A stretch of DNA of 10,040 nt from Anaerolineae bacterium (GCA_016934645.1 JAFGSL010000428.1:1-10040); one strand, 5' to 3'. Counted from the first letter of the stretch, positions 1 to 7,620 are shown. Program-made: numbers and translations. The notes: generated by a model from the sequence alone, not told the origin.

Positions 1-1046
1 CCGTCCGCCAGATTGTGCGCGAAGGTCGCGTCCAGGATGCGGCGCATCCCGTCGAGGTGCTGCACGTCCTTCTCGTGAATCAACCCGCGCGGATCGGGCG
101 GCAGATTCAAGAGCAATGCCGCATTCCGTCCCACCGACTTGAAGTACAAATCCACCAGCATCTCCGGCGTCTTCACGTACTCGTCCTGGAAGGTATGGTA
201 GAACCAGCCGGGGCGGATCGAGACGTCGCACTCCGCCGGATACCAGACCAGGCGTTCCGCTTCCGGGATGCGTGCACGGCTGCCCAGGTCGAGTGCGCGT
301 GCGTCGCCAATGTCTGGGCGGACTGCCTCTTGATGCTGCGAATCGGTAGCGAGTTTGTCCTGATCCAGGGTAGAGGCGGGAACGACACTCCACTCATCCT
401 CACGGGCGACGCCGTCCTCGTTGCCGACCCAACGTACGTCTGGCCCGCTGATGGCGATGACGGCCTCCGGCTGCAAGGTGCGGATGACGCGGTAGTACCG
501 CTCCCAATCATAGACCTGCCGCTTGCCGTTCGGCCCCTCGCCACAGGCGCCATCGAACCAGACCTCGGCAATCGGGCCGTAGCCGGTCAGCAGTTCGGCC
601 AACTGGTGGGTGAAATAATCGTTGTAAGCATCGCTGCCGTAGGTCGACTCGTGGCGATCCCACGGTGATAGGTAGAGGCCCACCTGCACGTCGAACGCGC
701 GGCACGCCTCAACGAACTCGCGCACGACGTCGCCGTGACCGTTTTTGTAGGGACTGTGCTTGACGCTGTGCTCGGTATAGCGACTCGGCCAGAGGCAGAA
801 GCCGTCGTGGTGCTTGGCAGTCAGGATCGCCAGCTTGATACCGGCATTGCGGGCGATACACAGCCATTGCTGGGGATCAAGCTGCGTGGGATTGAAGACG
901 CGCGGGTCTTCCGTCCCGTCGCCCCACTCCTGGTCGGTGAACGTATTGACCGTGAAGTGGAAAAAGGCCATCAACTCCAATTTCTGCCACGCCAACTGCC
1001 GCGCCGACGGGCACACATGCGCTGCTTCAAAGATTTTGTCTTGCAT
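1..1046 (-). CDS. GH29 alpha-L-fucosidase (subfamily-B-like), 3' end beyond the window
   Basis: This frame is open from an ATG at 1046 to the left edge, 348 codons without a stop, so the gene is cut by the window. An AAAGGAG ribosome binding site lies just upstream at about 1053-1059. The protein reads as a family GH29 fucosidase barrel: HFTVNTFTDQEWGDG at residues 30-44, AKHHDGFCLWPS at 77-88, SPWDRH at 127-132 and VWFDG at 162-166. In this family the Asp of WFDG (D165) is the nucleophile. The RWVGNE motif ending at E210 matches the usual position of the acid/base in the 1,3/1,4-specific GH29-B group. No signal peptide is visible, so action is probably cytoplasmic. It would release terminal L-fucose from glycans. 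It is the second gene of a minus-strand pair, 74 bp after a GH5 gene. The C-terminal domain is not seen. The family call is firm; the linkage specificity is inferred. Confidence 0.93.
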   Translation of the reverse strand, partial: MQDKIFEAAHVCPSARQLAWQKLELMAFFHFTVNTFTDQEWGDGTEDPRVFNPTQLDPQQWLCIARNAGIKLAILTAKHHDGFCLWPSRYTEHSVKHSPYKNGHGDVVREFVEACRAFDVQVGLYLSPWDRHESTYGSDAYNDYFTHQLAELLTGYGPIAEVWFDGACGEGPNGKRQVYDWERYYRVIRTLQPEAVIAISGPDVRWVGNEDGVAREDEWSVVPASTLDQDKLATDSQHQEAVRPDIGDARALDLGSRARIPEAERLVWYPAECDVSIRPGWFYHTFQDEYVKTPEMLVDLYFKSVGRNAALLLNLPPDPRGLIHEKDVQHLDGMRRILDATFAHNLAD

Positions 1047-1063
1047 TGTTATCTCCTTTTTAT

Positions 1064-1119
1064 ACGCAGATTGACGCAGATACACGCAGATTCTAAAAAT
1101 AATCTGCGTTCATCTGCGT
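1064..1119. repeat. Decamer tandem/inverted repeat element (ACGCAGAT units), probable 3' hairpin
   Basis: ACGCAGAT occurs three times at an exact 10-base period (1064-1071, 1074-1081, 1084-1091). Its reverse complement ATCTGCGT follows twice at the same period (1102-1109, 1112-1119). The arms 1074-1092 and 1101-1119 pair at 17 of 19 positions around an 8-base AT-rich loop. The element lies one base beyond the stop codon of the GH5 gene (in that gene's direction) and before the ribosome binding site of the fucosidase gene. It may act as a 3' mRNA stabiliser or partial terminator; this role is inferred. Confidence 0.85.
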
Positions 1120-1120
1120 C

Positions 1121-2650
1121 CTATTCTTGCTTGATAAAAAGCGTTCGCACGCATGTTTCGCCGGTCGAGGAAATTTCAAGGTAGCGGTTGGCGGAGGCGG
1201 GCCATATGGGGGATATTGTCGTCCCGTTTCCTGCCGGCGTCAGGTTGAGGCCAGCGGCATCAAACGCGAACCACTCCGGCAGATAGATACGGCTTGGGGC
1301 GGCAATCTGGCCGTCCTCTTCCCACGTACACGTAAAGACACCGGATTCAGGATCGTAGTGATAGCTTTGCAACGTCCCGGCGACGCGCTCGGGGTACGGG
1401 CGCTGGAGCGCCTGGAAGCACGGGAAATGCTCGATGCCCGGTTCATAGGCCCAGTAGGTGTCGCTGCACAGCAGCTTCTCAAACTGGTGGACGACGTGCC
1501 ACGCCGCCGCCAGCGTGCCGGGATTGCGTCCATACGCGCCCCATTCGCCGACGAGCATTGGCATCCCTAGATGGTGCGCCGTCGCTCCATGCCGACGGAA
1601 GATCAGTTCGACGCGCTCCGGGCTGGCCTGCGCGATATCGGGCGTATCCACCACCAGATCGTAGCCGTGCGCGGCGTAGACCTGCGCCGGGTCGCGCACG
1701 CCCGTGTCTGCACGGTCGCCGTCCAGGAGCACTGGCTTGATGCCGCTGTACACCCCCATATTCGACCCCATCGTCGTCTCCAGGAACAGTGCGGAGGCAG
1801 GGTCAACGGCGCGAATCGCCCGCGCCACCCGGCGATACAGCGTCATCAATTGCGTCTTCTCAAAGGTGCTGTAGATTGATTCGGTGACGTCAATGACTTG
1901 GGTGTAAAGTTCTATATCGCGGAGGAGGTGCAAAATGGTGGAACGCCCTTCTGCCGTGAGCCACTGATTCATCAAATCTTCCATCGAATCGGCCAGGGAG
2001 GGCGCGACGTTCACCAGCAGTTCCGCACCCCGCGCAAACATCGCCGCCTGTGCCTGCGCCGCCGCCGACCCAGGAAACGGCTCGTTCATAATGTCGTAGC
2101 CGATGACGGCGGGTTCGTCTGCATAGCGCTGCGCCAGGTGTGCCCACATGCGCGCATAGTGGTCTTGCAGACCGACGCCATCCGGCGCGGGTGTGTTAGA
2201 CCAGAAGTTGTCGAGCGCTGTCTGCACTGCCATGCTGGTGAAGTAGGCATCGCTCCACACCCCGCCGAGGTCGAGATGCGGTGTGCCATCCGTCAGCGTC
2301 GCCCATGCTGGTGCACCATCGGAGAACAGCACGCTGTACAAGTCTTGGTGCATATCCAGGAAGACGAGCAGCCCGGCTTCCCGCGCCCACCCAATTTGCT
2401 GATCGATCCGCGCGAGATAGGCCTCATCGTAGACGCCCGGTTCCGGCTCCAATCCGTCCCAAATCACGCCGAAACGGAGGACGTTGAAGCCCCACTCCCG
2501 CAGCCCCGCAAACAATTCCGGACCGGCATCGAACAAGTATCCCTCGGTAGGGTTTTTGTTCACCAAATTGATGCCATGCAGAATGACGTGTCGCTCTTGA
2601 GCATCCACGAAGCGACCATCCCTAATCCTAATTTCCTGTCCCTGACTCAC
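1121..2650 (-). CDS. GH5 glycoside hydrolase, endoglycoceramidase-like
   Basis: The 509-residue protein begins at a GTG (2650-2648), supported by a GGGAGGT ribosome binding site at 2658-2664, 7 bases upstream. Family GH5 landmarks appear in order: HGINLVNK (25-32), the EPEPGVYDEAYL stretch (68-79), DMHQD (99-103), GYDIMNEPFPG (184-194) and VGEWGAYG (367-374). By family knowledge E190 of NEP is the acid/base and E369 of GEW the nucleophile. Residues from about 420 onward look like the small beta-sandwich found at the C-terminus of endoglycoceramidases. DMHQD, NEPFPG and that tail favour the endoglycoceramidase group over cellulases. These enzymes cut the bond between an oligosaccharide and ceramide or a similar aglycone. 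No signal peptide is seen, which is unusual for an enzyme acting on membrane lipids. The fucosidase gene follows 74 bp downstream. The family is firm; the substrate is uncertain. Confidence 0.9.
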   Translation of the reverse strand: MSQGQEIRIRDGRFVDAQERHVILHGINLVNKNPTEGYLFDAGPELFAGLREWGFNVLRFGVIWDGLEPEPGVYDEAYLARIDQQIGWAREAGLLVFLDMHQDLYSVLFSDGAPAWATLTDGTPHLDLGGVWSDAYFTSMAVQTALDNFWSNTPAPDGVGLQDHYARMWAHLAQRYADEPAVIGYDIMNEPFPGSAAAQAQAAMFARGAELLVNVAPSLADSMEDLMNQWLTAEGRSTILHLLRDIELYTQVIDVTESIYSTFEKTQLMTLYRRVARAIRAVDPASALFLETTMGSNMGVYSGIKPVLLDGDRADTGVRDPAQVYAAHGYDLVVDTPDIAQASPERVELIFRRHGATAHHLGMPMLVGEWGAYGRNPGTLAAAWHVVHQFEKLLCSDTYWAYEPGIEHFPCFQALQRPYPERVAGTLQSYHYDPESGVFTCTWEEDGQIAAPSRIYLPEWFAFDAAGLNLTPAGNGTTISPIWPASANRYLEISSTGETCVRTLFIKQE

Positions 2651-2670
2651 CGCAATTACCTCCCTACAAG

Positions 2671-2701
2671 ATAATAGCTTGACTCAAAAAACGATCGCCA
2701 A
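2671..2701 (-). promoter_or_regulatory. Possible minus-strand promoter of the glycosidase operon
   Basis: Read on the minus strand, TTGGCG (2701-2696) is followed after 19 bases by TATTAT (2676-2671), which lies about 20 bases before the GTG start. The 19-base spacer is longer than ideal, so this is a weak call. The spacer also holds the short palindrome TTGAGTCAA. Confidence 0.3.
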
Positions 2702-2706
2702 CCTTT

Positions 2707-2721
2707 CCCTGGCTACCAGGG
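2707..2721. promoter_or_regulatory. Perfect palindrome, possible operator
   Basis: CCCTGG and CCAGGG are exact inverted copies separated by CTA. The site lies just upstream of the candidate minus-strand -35 hexamer, a position suited to a repressor or activator site. It could also be a small hairpin. No regulator gene is present in the window to connect with it. Confidence 0.35.
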
Positions 2722-2730
2722 TCTTATCAC

Positions 2731-2812
2731 CTTGCTTTAAGGGGATCGCCAGATCCCCGTTTTAGCCACAACGAGCTATAGGACGCGGATCTGGCGATCC
2801 ACTTCAAGCAAA
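2731..2812. repeat. Long imperfect inverted repeat (30-base arms)
   Basis: The arm 2731-2760 matches the reverse complement of 2783-2812 at 26 of 30 positions, around a 22-base loop. The core GGATCGCCAGATCC against GGATCTGGCGATCC is perfect over 14 bases. The left arm also contains its own smaller hairpin, GGGGATC-GCCA-GATCCCC (2741-2758). This could be a cruciform regulatory site, an RNA hairpin in an upstream transcript, or a non-autonomous mobile element remnant. No flanking target duplication was evident by eye. Confidence 0.65.
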
Positions 2813-2859
2813 AGACAGAAGTGTGACGAGAATGATAAAATCTTGTTACCCGATTCCTG

Positions 2860-2888
2860 TTGACGATCCACCCAAGCCATTGTATCAT
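2860..2888 (+). promoter_or_regulatory. Near-consensus sigma-70 promoter for the hydrolase/MATE operon
   Basis: TTGACG (2860-2865) and TATCAT (2883-2888) are separated by exactly 17 bases, and each differs from the sigma-70 consensus by one base. Transcription would start near 2895, giving a leader of about 110 bases before the ATG at 3005. The inverted repeat at 2731-2812 ends about 48 bases upstream of the -35 hexamer. Confidence 0.6.
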
Positions 2889-3004
2889 CAAATGACTAAC
2901 CTGAACAGAAAAACTAAAGGCTCCCGTTGCTTTCAAGGCGTAGAGAGTTTAACAAAATGCGTTCGGGTCAGTATGTAACCGCACACTAACCAAAGGAGAC
3001 ACCT

Positions 3005-4798
3005 ATGACCACAGAGTTCACCACACAAACCGTCACAGACGGCATCTGGTACATTCGGGACGCGCGCGGCGGGGTGATGTACCTCGTCGCCGGAACGGAG
3101 CGGGCACTGCTCATCGACACGGGCTTCGGCAAGGGCGACCTACCCGCACACATCGCTACACTCACCGATCTTCCCGTCATCGTCGTGAACACGCACTTTC
3201 ATGGCGATCACACACTCGGCAACAAGTACTTTCCGGAAGTCTATATCCACACGGAGGATGCGCCGCTGGTGCAGGAGCCATCCGCAAAGCTCATCCCCAT
3301 TTACGATGGCTACACCTTCGACCTGGGCGGGCGCGAACTGCGCGTCATCACCGTGCCGGGACACACGCCTGGCTCGATCTGCCTGCTCGACAAGACGTCA
3401 CGCATCCTCTTCACCGGCGACTCGCCGCGACCGGGTGCGGTATGGCTGCATCTCCCCACCTCGACCACCGTGCAAGCGTTCTACAGCGGCTTGCTGCGCC
3501 TGCAGACGTTCGCCGACGACTTCGACACGCTCGCGCCAGCCCACGGAGAGCCACAGCCCGTGGGGACAGCGCTGGACGACCTGATCACGTGCGCGGCGCA
3601 GGTGCTCGACGGCGATCTGGTCGGCAAGCCGGAGACGAGTCGCTTTGGCGAATGCCTGCTGGCGGAATACGGCAGCGCGGGCATACTGTATCTGCCCGAC
3701 AAAGTGCATTCCCGCTGGGGCGCAAGAGAAGGCATCATCTCGCCGGAAGTTCACGCTGACCGCAGCGCGACCTTGCGCGTCAAAGTACCCCACGCGCAGC
3801 GCGTGCTGCTCAATGGGATAACGATCTTGAATGCCCTGGGCAGTGCCGATAGCAACATCGCCTTCCAGGAAAAGGATGAGGACGGCATCTGGTCGCTCAC
3901 CCTCCCTCCGCTGCCACCTGATATCTACGACTACAGCTTTCTCATCGACGGCGTGGGCTTTACCGATCCCAACAATCCCGACGCGCAGACCGGTTTTATG
4001 GCCCCGCGCAGCCTGCTCATCATCCCGCACGAAACGGGCGAGGCTTACTTCGACGCACGGGATGTGCCGCACGGGACGCTACACCGCCACCACTACGCCT
4101 CGCAGACGCTTGGCGATGTGCGCGACGTCTACATTTACACGCCCCCCGGCTACGAGGATACTCCCGACGCGACCTACCCTGTGCTCTATCTGCTCCATGG
4201 CGCGGGCGACGTCGCCGGGAGTTGGGCTATGATGGGCAAAGCCCATCTCATCATGGACAACTTGCTCGCGGAGGGCAAAGCCGAACCGATGATCATCGCC
4301 ATGCCGCTCGGTCACGCGCTGCCCCGCTCCGTTCCGTGGGGCGAACGCTGGCAGAAGAACACCACCCTCTTCGAACAAGACCTGCTCACCAACGTGATCC
4401 CGCTGGTGGAGTCCACGTACCGCGTCCAAGCTGACCGCGAGCATCGCGCTATCGCCGGGCTGTCGATGGGCGGCGCACAGACGGATCATATCGGCCTGGG
4501 ACACCTTGAATTGTTCAGCCACGTTGGCATCTTGAGCGCAGGCGCGCGCAACTTTGCCGAACGCCATGCCAACCTGCTCGATGATCCAATCGGCACAAAT
4601 GCCAAACTCAAGCTGCTCTTCCTGGGGTGCGGGACGCTGGACACGCTCGCAGCGGAGGGAACCGAGGAACTGCACGCGCTGCTGACAGAAAAGGGGATTG
4701 CGCACACATACTGGACACTCGAGGGTACGGCGCACACGTGGGTAGTGTGGCGCATGGCGCTCTATTACGAACTCCTGCCGAGGTTGTGGCATTCGTGA
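3005..4798 (+). CDS. Metallo-beta-lactamase-fold hydrolase fused to E-set and feruloyl/enterochelin-type esterase
   Basis: The ATG at 3005 has an AAAGGAG site 6 bases upstream. The 597-residue protein has three parts. Residues 1 to about 230 are a metallo-beta-lactamase fold with all expected metal ligands: H64, H66, D68 and H69 in THFHGDHT, H120 in PGHTPGS, D139 in FTGD and H180 in PAHG. Residues about 245-345 resemble the E-set (CBM48-like) domain that precedes bacterial feruloyl esterases. Residues about 350-597 are an esterase-D-family alpha/beta hydrolase with LYLLHG (394-399), nucleophile S487 in GLSMGG, probable D546 in GCGTLD and H577 in GTAHTW. Both active sites look intact, so the protein should be bifunctional. 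No signal peptide is visible. The MATE gene overlaps it by GTGA, implying coupled translation. An ester or lactone substrate is likely; its identity is unknown. Confidence 0.9.
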   Translation: MTTEFTTQTVTDGIWYIRDARGGVMYLVAGTERALLIDTGFGKGDLPAHIATLTDLPVIVVNTHFHGDHTLGNKYFPEVYIHTEDAPLVQEPSAKLIPIYDGYTFDLGGRELRVITVPGHTPGSICLLDKTSRILFTGDSPRPGAVWLHLPTSTTVQAFYSGLLRLQTFADDFDTLAPAHGEPQPVGTALDDLITCAAQVLDGDLVGKPETSRFGECLLAEYGSAGILYLPDKVHSRWGAREGIISPEVHADRSATLRVKVPHAQRVLLNGITILNALGSADSNIAFQEKDEDGIWSLTLPPLPPDIYDYSFLIDGVGFTDPNNPDAQTGFMAPRSLLIIPHETGEAYFDARDVPHGTLHRHHYASQTLGDVRDVYIYTPPGYEDTPDATYPVLYLLHGAGDVAGSWAMMGKAHLIMDNLLAEGKAEPMIIAMPLGHALPRSVPWGERWQKNTTLFEQDLLTNVIPLVESTYRVQADREHRAIAGLSMGGAQTDHIGLGHLELFSHVGILSAGARNFAERHANLLDDPIGTNAKLKLLFLGCGTLDTLAAEGTEELHALLTEKGIAHTYWTLEGTAHTWVVWRMALYYELLPRLWHS

Positions 4799-6132
4799 CC
4801 CAAAGCGGCCTGCACGATCTTACCCAGGGCAGATTGCGCGACAACATCCTGCGACTGTCCAAACCCACGCTGTTGAGTCAGGTGCTGTTTATAGTGCCCA
4901 GTCTCTACGACGCTTTCTGGCTCGGTAAAATTGGGGCTGACGCACAAGCGGCTGCCGGGCTGGCGATCTCAGTGCGCATCACGATGATCAGCGTGTTGAT
5001 GGGGCTGAGCGGTGCGAGTGGCGCGGTCGTTTCCCGCTACGTGGGGGCCAAAGACCAGAAGAACGCGAACCTGGCAACGCTGCAAGCCGTCATCTTGATG
5101 CTGGTCTCCTCCGGCACTCTGGGGCTGATCGGCGTGATCTTCGCCGAACCACTGATGCGCCTCGGCGGGGCCGATGCCGAGACGTTGCCGCTGGCGGTGC
5201 GTTACGCGCGCATCCTTTTCGGCGGACTGATTGCGATGGAGATGGTGCCCAGCGTCGGTGGGATGCTCAGTTCAATCGGTGCACCGGGGGTCTGGTTGGG
5301 CATGACCGTGTGGTCAACGATCGTGATGCTCATCGCAGAGCCACTGTTGGTGACATGGCTAGGGCTGGAGGGAGCCGTGCTAGCGCTGGTCGGTTCCAAT
5401 GCCGCCGCGATGTTTTGGGGATTGGGGATGCTGATCGCGGGACGCGCGCCAGTGCGCATCGACTTTCACGATCTTCGCTTGGATTTCCCCATAATAAAGC
5501 GCGTGCTGCGTATCGCCGGGCCGACGATCATCCAACGGGGCACGCCCAACCTGGCGATGACGCTGCTGACGCGTTTTATCTCCGTGTACGGCACGGCGGC
5601 GGTAGCCGCGTGGACGGTCGTACAACGTATCTTCGGCTTCGCGCAAGTGCCGGGGATGGCGCTGTCGCGCATCTCACCGGCGATGGTGGGGCAAAACCTC
5701 GGCGCGCAGAAGCCGGAACGCGCCGAGCGCGGCGTCAATCTGCTGATGCAGATGACGCTTATCGTCACAGGCGTTATCCTGGGGATGTTGGTGCTCTGGG
5801 CACCTCAGATTTTCCCCCTGTTCAGCGACGATGCTGCGGCCACCACGATCGGTGTGCAAATGCTGCGGATGCTATCTCTGGGATACCTTGCCAACACACT
5901 CACCCTGGTGCTCAACGGCGCGCAAATTGGGGCAGGCGATACTGTCTCACCGATGCTCATCAATATCGTCGCCCTGTGGGTGATCCAGATTCCACTCGTC
6001 TATGTGCTCTCTCAAGCGCTCCATCTCGGCACGGCGAGTATCTGGATCGCGTTGGTCATCGGCTGGCTGGTGCAACTTGTGCTGTTGATGCGCCGTCACC
6101 AGCAAGGAGCCTGGAAAGCCAAACAAATTTAA
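4795..6132 (+). CDS. MATE-family multidrug/metabolite exporter
   Basis: I place the start at the GTG at 4795, whose last bases form the stop of the preceding gene (GTGA overlap), giving 445 residues, the usual MATE length. The frame is open further upstream, to 4627, but that part lies inside the esterase coding sequence. A GAGG at about 4780-4783 may serve as ribosome binding site. The protein is strongly hydrophobic, with about 12 membrane segments in two halves. It starts with the typical LSKPTLLSQVLFIVPSLYDA stretch. The second-half signature GQNLGAQKPERA begins near residue 299, and VSRYVGAKD in the first half is its counterpart. MATE proteins export cationic drugs, toxins or metabolites across the inner membrane using a Na+ or H+ gradient. 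Coupling to a double hydrolase suggests that both handle the same compound, or that the exporter removes its products. The substrate cannot be read from sequence. Confidence 0.93.
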   Translation: MTQSGLHDLTQGRLRDNILRLSKPTLLSQVLFIVPSLYDAFWLGKIGADAQAAAGLAISVRITMISVLMGLSGASGAVVSRYVGAKDQKNANLATLQAVILMLVSSGTLGLIGVIFAEPLMRLGGADAETLPLAVRYARILFGGLIAMEMVPSVGGMLSSIGAPGVWLGMTVWSTIVMLIAEPLLVTWLGLEGAVLALVGSNAAAMFWGLGMLIAGRAPVRIDFHDLRLDFPIIKRVLRIAGPTIIQRGTPNLAMTLLTRFISVYGTAAVAAWTVVQRIFGFAQVPGMALSRISPAMVGQNLGAQKPERAERGVNLLMQMTLIVTGVILGMLVLWAPQIFPLFSDDAAATTIGVQMLRMLSLGYLANTLTLVLNGAQIGAGDTVSPMLINIVALWVIQIPLVYVLSQALHLGTASIWIALVIGWLVQLVLLMRRHQQGAWKAKQI

Positions 6133-6180
6133 CGTGATGTATGAAACGCGATGCGTGACGAGTTTTCGTCACGCATCACG
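6133..6180. repeat. CGYGATG heptamer array with inverted half
   Basis: Starting on the first base after the MATE stop codon, four heptamers follow in register: CGTGATG (6133-6139), TATGAAA (6140-6146), CGCGATG (6147-6153) and CGTGACG (6154-6160). After AGTTTT come two inverted heptamers, CGTCACG (6167-6173) and CATCACG (6174-6180). The array doubles as the hairpin of the terminator. The unit matches the arrays at 7637-7685 and 8885-8912. Confidence 0.75.
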
Positions 6181-6185
6181 TTTTT
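6150..6185 (+). terminator. Rho-independent terminator of the hydrolase/MATE operon
   Basis: A perfect 12-bp stem (6150-6161 with 6166-6177) closes a 4-base loop, and a run of five T follows at 6181-6185 on the plus strand. It lies 17 bases after the MATE stop and just before the convergent oxidoreductase stop at 6193. On the minus strand the same stem is followed by a weaker T-poor sequence, so termination of the opposing operon here is possible but less certain. Confidence 0.85.
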
Positions 6186-6192
6186 ATAGCGA

Positions 6193-7620
6193 TCAGGCTT
6201 TCTTCAGCGCCTTGAGCATGTCCGCCTCAGGGCGCTTTTTGTAGTAGTCGTCCAGCGGGTAGCAACCGGAAACCAGGCCCTTGCGCGGCGCGGTCGTGCA
6301 ATCGCTGAAGGTACGGCAGATGCGCCTGCGTTGCAGGGGCTGGCCGGCCAACACGTCGGCGGGCATCTCCGGGTACGAAAGCACCATCCGACCCAGGCCC
6401 ACAAAGTCGGCCTGCCCGGTGCGTACGATGTGCTGCCCGATGTTGGGCAGCCACTCCTGCGCGTACGAGTATCCCGATCCCACGAACAGCAAGTCTGGGC
6501 GATGCTGCTTGAGCTGGCGGACGACGGCAATCTGCCGGGCCACGCCCACGAGCGGATCTTCCGGCGGCTGGTAGCCATCCGAAGGCGGGAAGAGCGCCGG
6601 GCGCTGGATGTGTGGGACGTAGTACGGGCTGCCCACGGTGACGCACAGCAGCTCGATATCCAGTTCGGCCAACAAATCCAGGAAAGCAAACGGCTCGGCA
6701 AGGTCATAGCCCACGCCGGAGCCGTCGCCGCCAAAGGCGTAGCGATAGGGCGGCTCGAAGGGCGCGGGTTCCCCCGTCCCATCCGCACCGGGCCGGAAGG
6801 GGACGAAGTCGATGGCGCTGAGGCGCACGCCGATGCCCAGCCCCGGCACTTCCGCGCGGATGCCCGCCACGATCTCGCGCAGGAACCGCGTACGGTTTTC
6901 GAAACTGCCGCCGTAGCGACCGGGGCGGTCGTAGGCGCTGAGGAACTCGTGCCCCAGGTAACCGTGGCAGTGCTTGACGTCCACGAAAGCGTAGCCCGCC
7001 TGCCGCGCCAGCTTCGCCGCGCCCACAAACGTCTCGATAAGGCGCGCGATGTAGTCATCCGTGATGACGGGATAATCCGCGTCAATCCCGAACTTCGCGT
7101 CCAGCAAAAGATGGTGGTAGAGGATCTTCGGCTCCAGCTTCGTCTTGACGTTGGGCCGCGCAAACCGCCCGGAGTGCGTCAGTTGCAGGCCGACCAGCAG
7201 ATCGTCGGCGGTGTCATAGCGCGCGACGTGCTCACGGACCAACGTCTCGCGCAGCGCCGCCAGGTCGCCCACGGTCTGCGGGTTGATCATCAACTGGTTG
7301 GGATTCGCACGCCCATCGTGCTGCACCGCGACGGCCTCCCCACCCCAGATCAGCTTCGCGCCGCTCGCCCCAAAGTTCTGCCAGCGGCGGATGGTCAGAT
7401 CGGAAGGACGCCCGTCCTCCATCCCATCCCACCCCTCCATCGGCAGGATGCAGAAGCGGTTGCCGATAGAGAATCCATTTTTCAGCGGGTAGGACTGCGC
7501 CAGCGGCGCGTCCGGACCAGTTACCAGTTCGGCGTCGAAGCCCAATTCTATGCCGGATTCGTCCAGATGTGCCTGGAACGCCTCGGCGGTTTTTAGTGCT
7601 GCAATACGACGATAAGCCAT
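6193..7620 (-). CDS. Old Yellow Enzyme-family NADH:flavin oxidoreductase with C-terminal Cys motif
   Basis: The ATG at 7620 has an AAAGGAG site 5-8 bases upstream. The 475-residue protein is an FMN-binding TIM barrel of the Old Yellow Enzyme group. QLTHSGR (146-152) and the block from [13 protein letters not shown] (216-228) through RYGGSFENR (235-243) are family hallmarks of flavin and substrate binding. [13 protein letters not shown] (408-420) forms the usual late phosphate-binding strand. It ends soon after the barrel, so it lacks the second FAD/NADPH domain of 2,4-dienoyl-CoA reductases. The tail carries three cysteines, C435, C441 and C453, in CRTFSDCT...SGCYPLD. The spacing differs from the CxxC-type 4Fe-4S site of larger relatives. 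Such enzymes reduce activated C=C bonds with NAD(P)H. It is the last gene of a minus-strand operon after an aminotransferase and a KdgK-like kinase, so its substrate may be a sugar-derived enone; that is inference. Confidence 0.9.
   Translation of the reverse strand: MAYRRIAALKTAEAFQAHLDESGIELGFDAELVTGPDAPLAQSYPLKNGFSIGNRFCILPMEGWDGMEDGRPSDLTIRRWQNFGASGAKLIWGGEAVAVQHDGRANPNQLMINPQTVGDLAALRETLVREHVARYDTADDLLVGLQLTHSGRFARPNVKTKLEPKILYHHLLLDAKFGIDADYPVITDDYIARLIETFVGAAKLARQAGYAFVDVKHCHGYLGHEFLSAYDRPGRYGGSFENRTRFLREIVAGIRAEVPGLGIGVRLSAIDFVPFRPGADGTGEPAPFEPPYRYAFGGDGSGVGYDLAEPFAFLDLLAELDIELLCVTVGSPYYVPHIQRPALFPPSDGYQPPEDPLVGVARQIAVVRQLKQHRPDLLFVGSGYSYAQEWLPNIGQHIVRTGQADFVGLGRMVLSYPEMPADVLAGQPLQRRRICRTFSDCTTAPRKGLVSGCYPLDDYYKKRPEADMLKALKKA

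Larger units (their letters stand above)
2651..3004. other. Divergent intergenic region (354 bp)
   Basis: This region separates the minus-strand glycosidase operon from the plus-strand hydrolase/MATE operon. From left to right it holds the GH5 ribosome binding site, a TATTAT -10-like hexamer for the minus strand (2671-2676), a perfect 6-bp palindrome (2707-2721), a long inverted repeat (2731-2812), a plus-strand promoter (2860-2888) and a leader of roughly 110 bases ending in an AAAGGAG site. Its right half is clearly more AT-rich than the flanking genes. I see no convincing gene here: the one minus-strand frame of 69 codons overlaps the promoter and has no recognisable content. Confidence 0.7.

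Noticed and set aside
15..668. 217-codon open frame on the plus strand
   Set aside because: It is antisense to the GH29 fucosidase frame, which is open to the window edge and carries the catalytic motifs.
2727..2936. 69-codon minus-strand frame in the divergent region
   Set aside because: It spans the long inverted repeat and the promoter, has no recognisable content and no ribosome binding site.
4627..4794. Upstream extension of the MATE reading frame
   Set aside because: The extra 56 residues overlap the end of the esterase, are not hydrophobic like a MATE N-terminus, and the GTG at 4795 gives the standard length and a GTGA coupling.
6331..7596. 421-codon open frame on the plus strand
   Set aside because: It lies entirely opposite the oxidoreductase gene, has no ribosome binding site and an Arg/Gln/His-rich composition typical of antisense frames in GC-rich genes.
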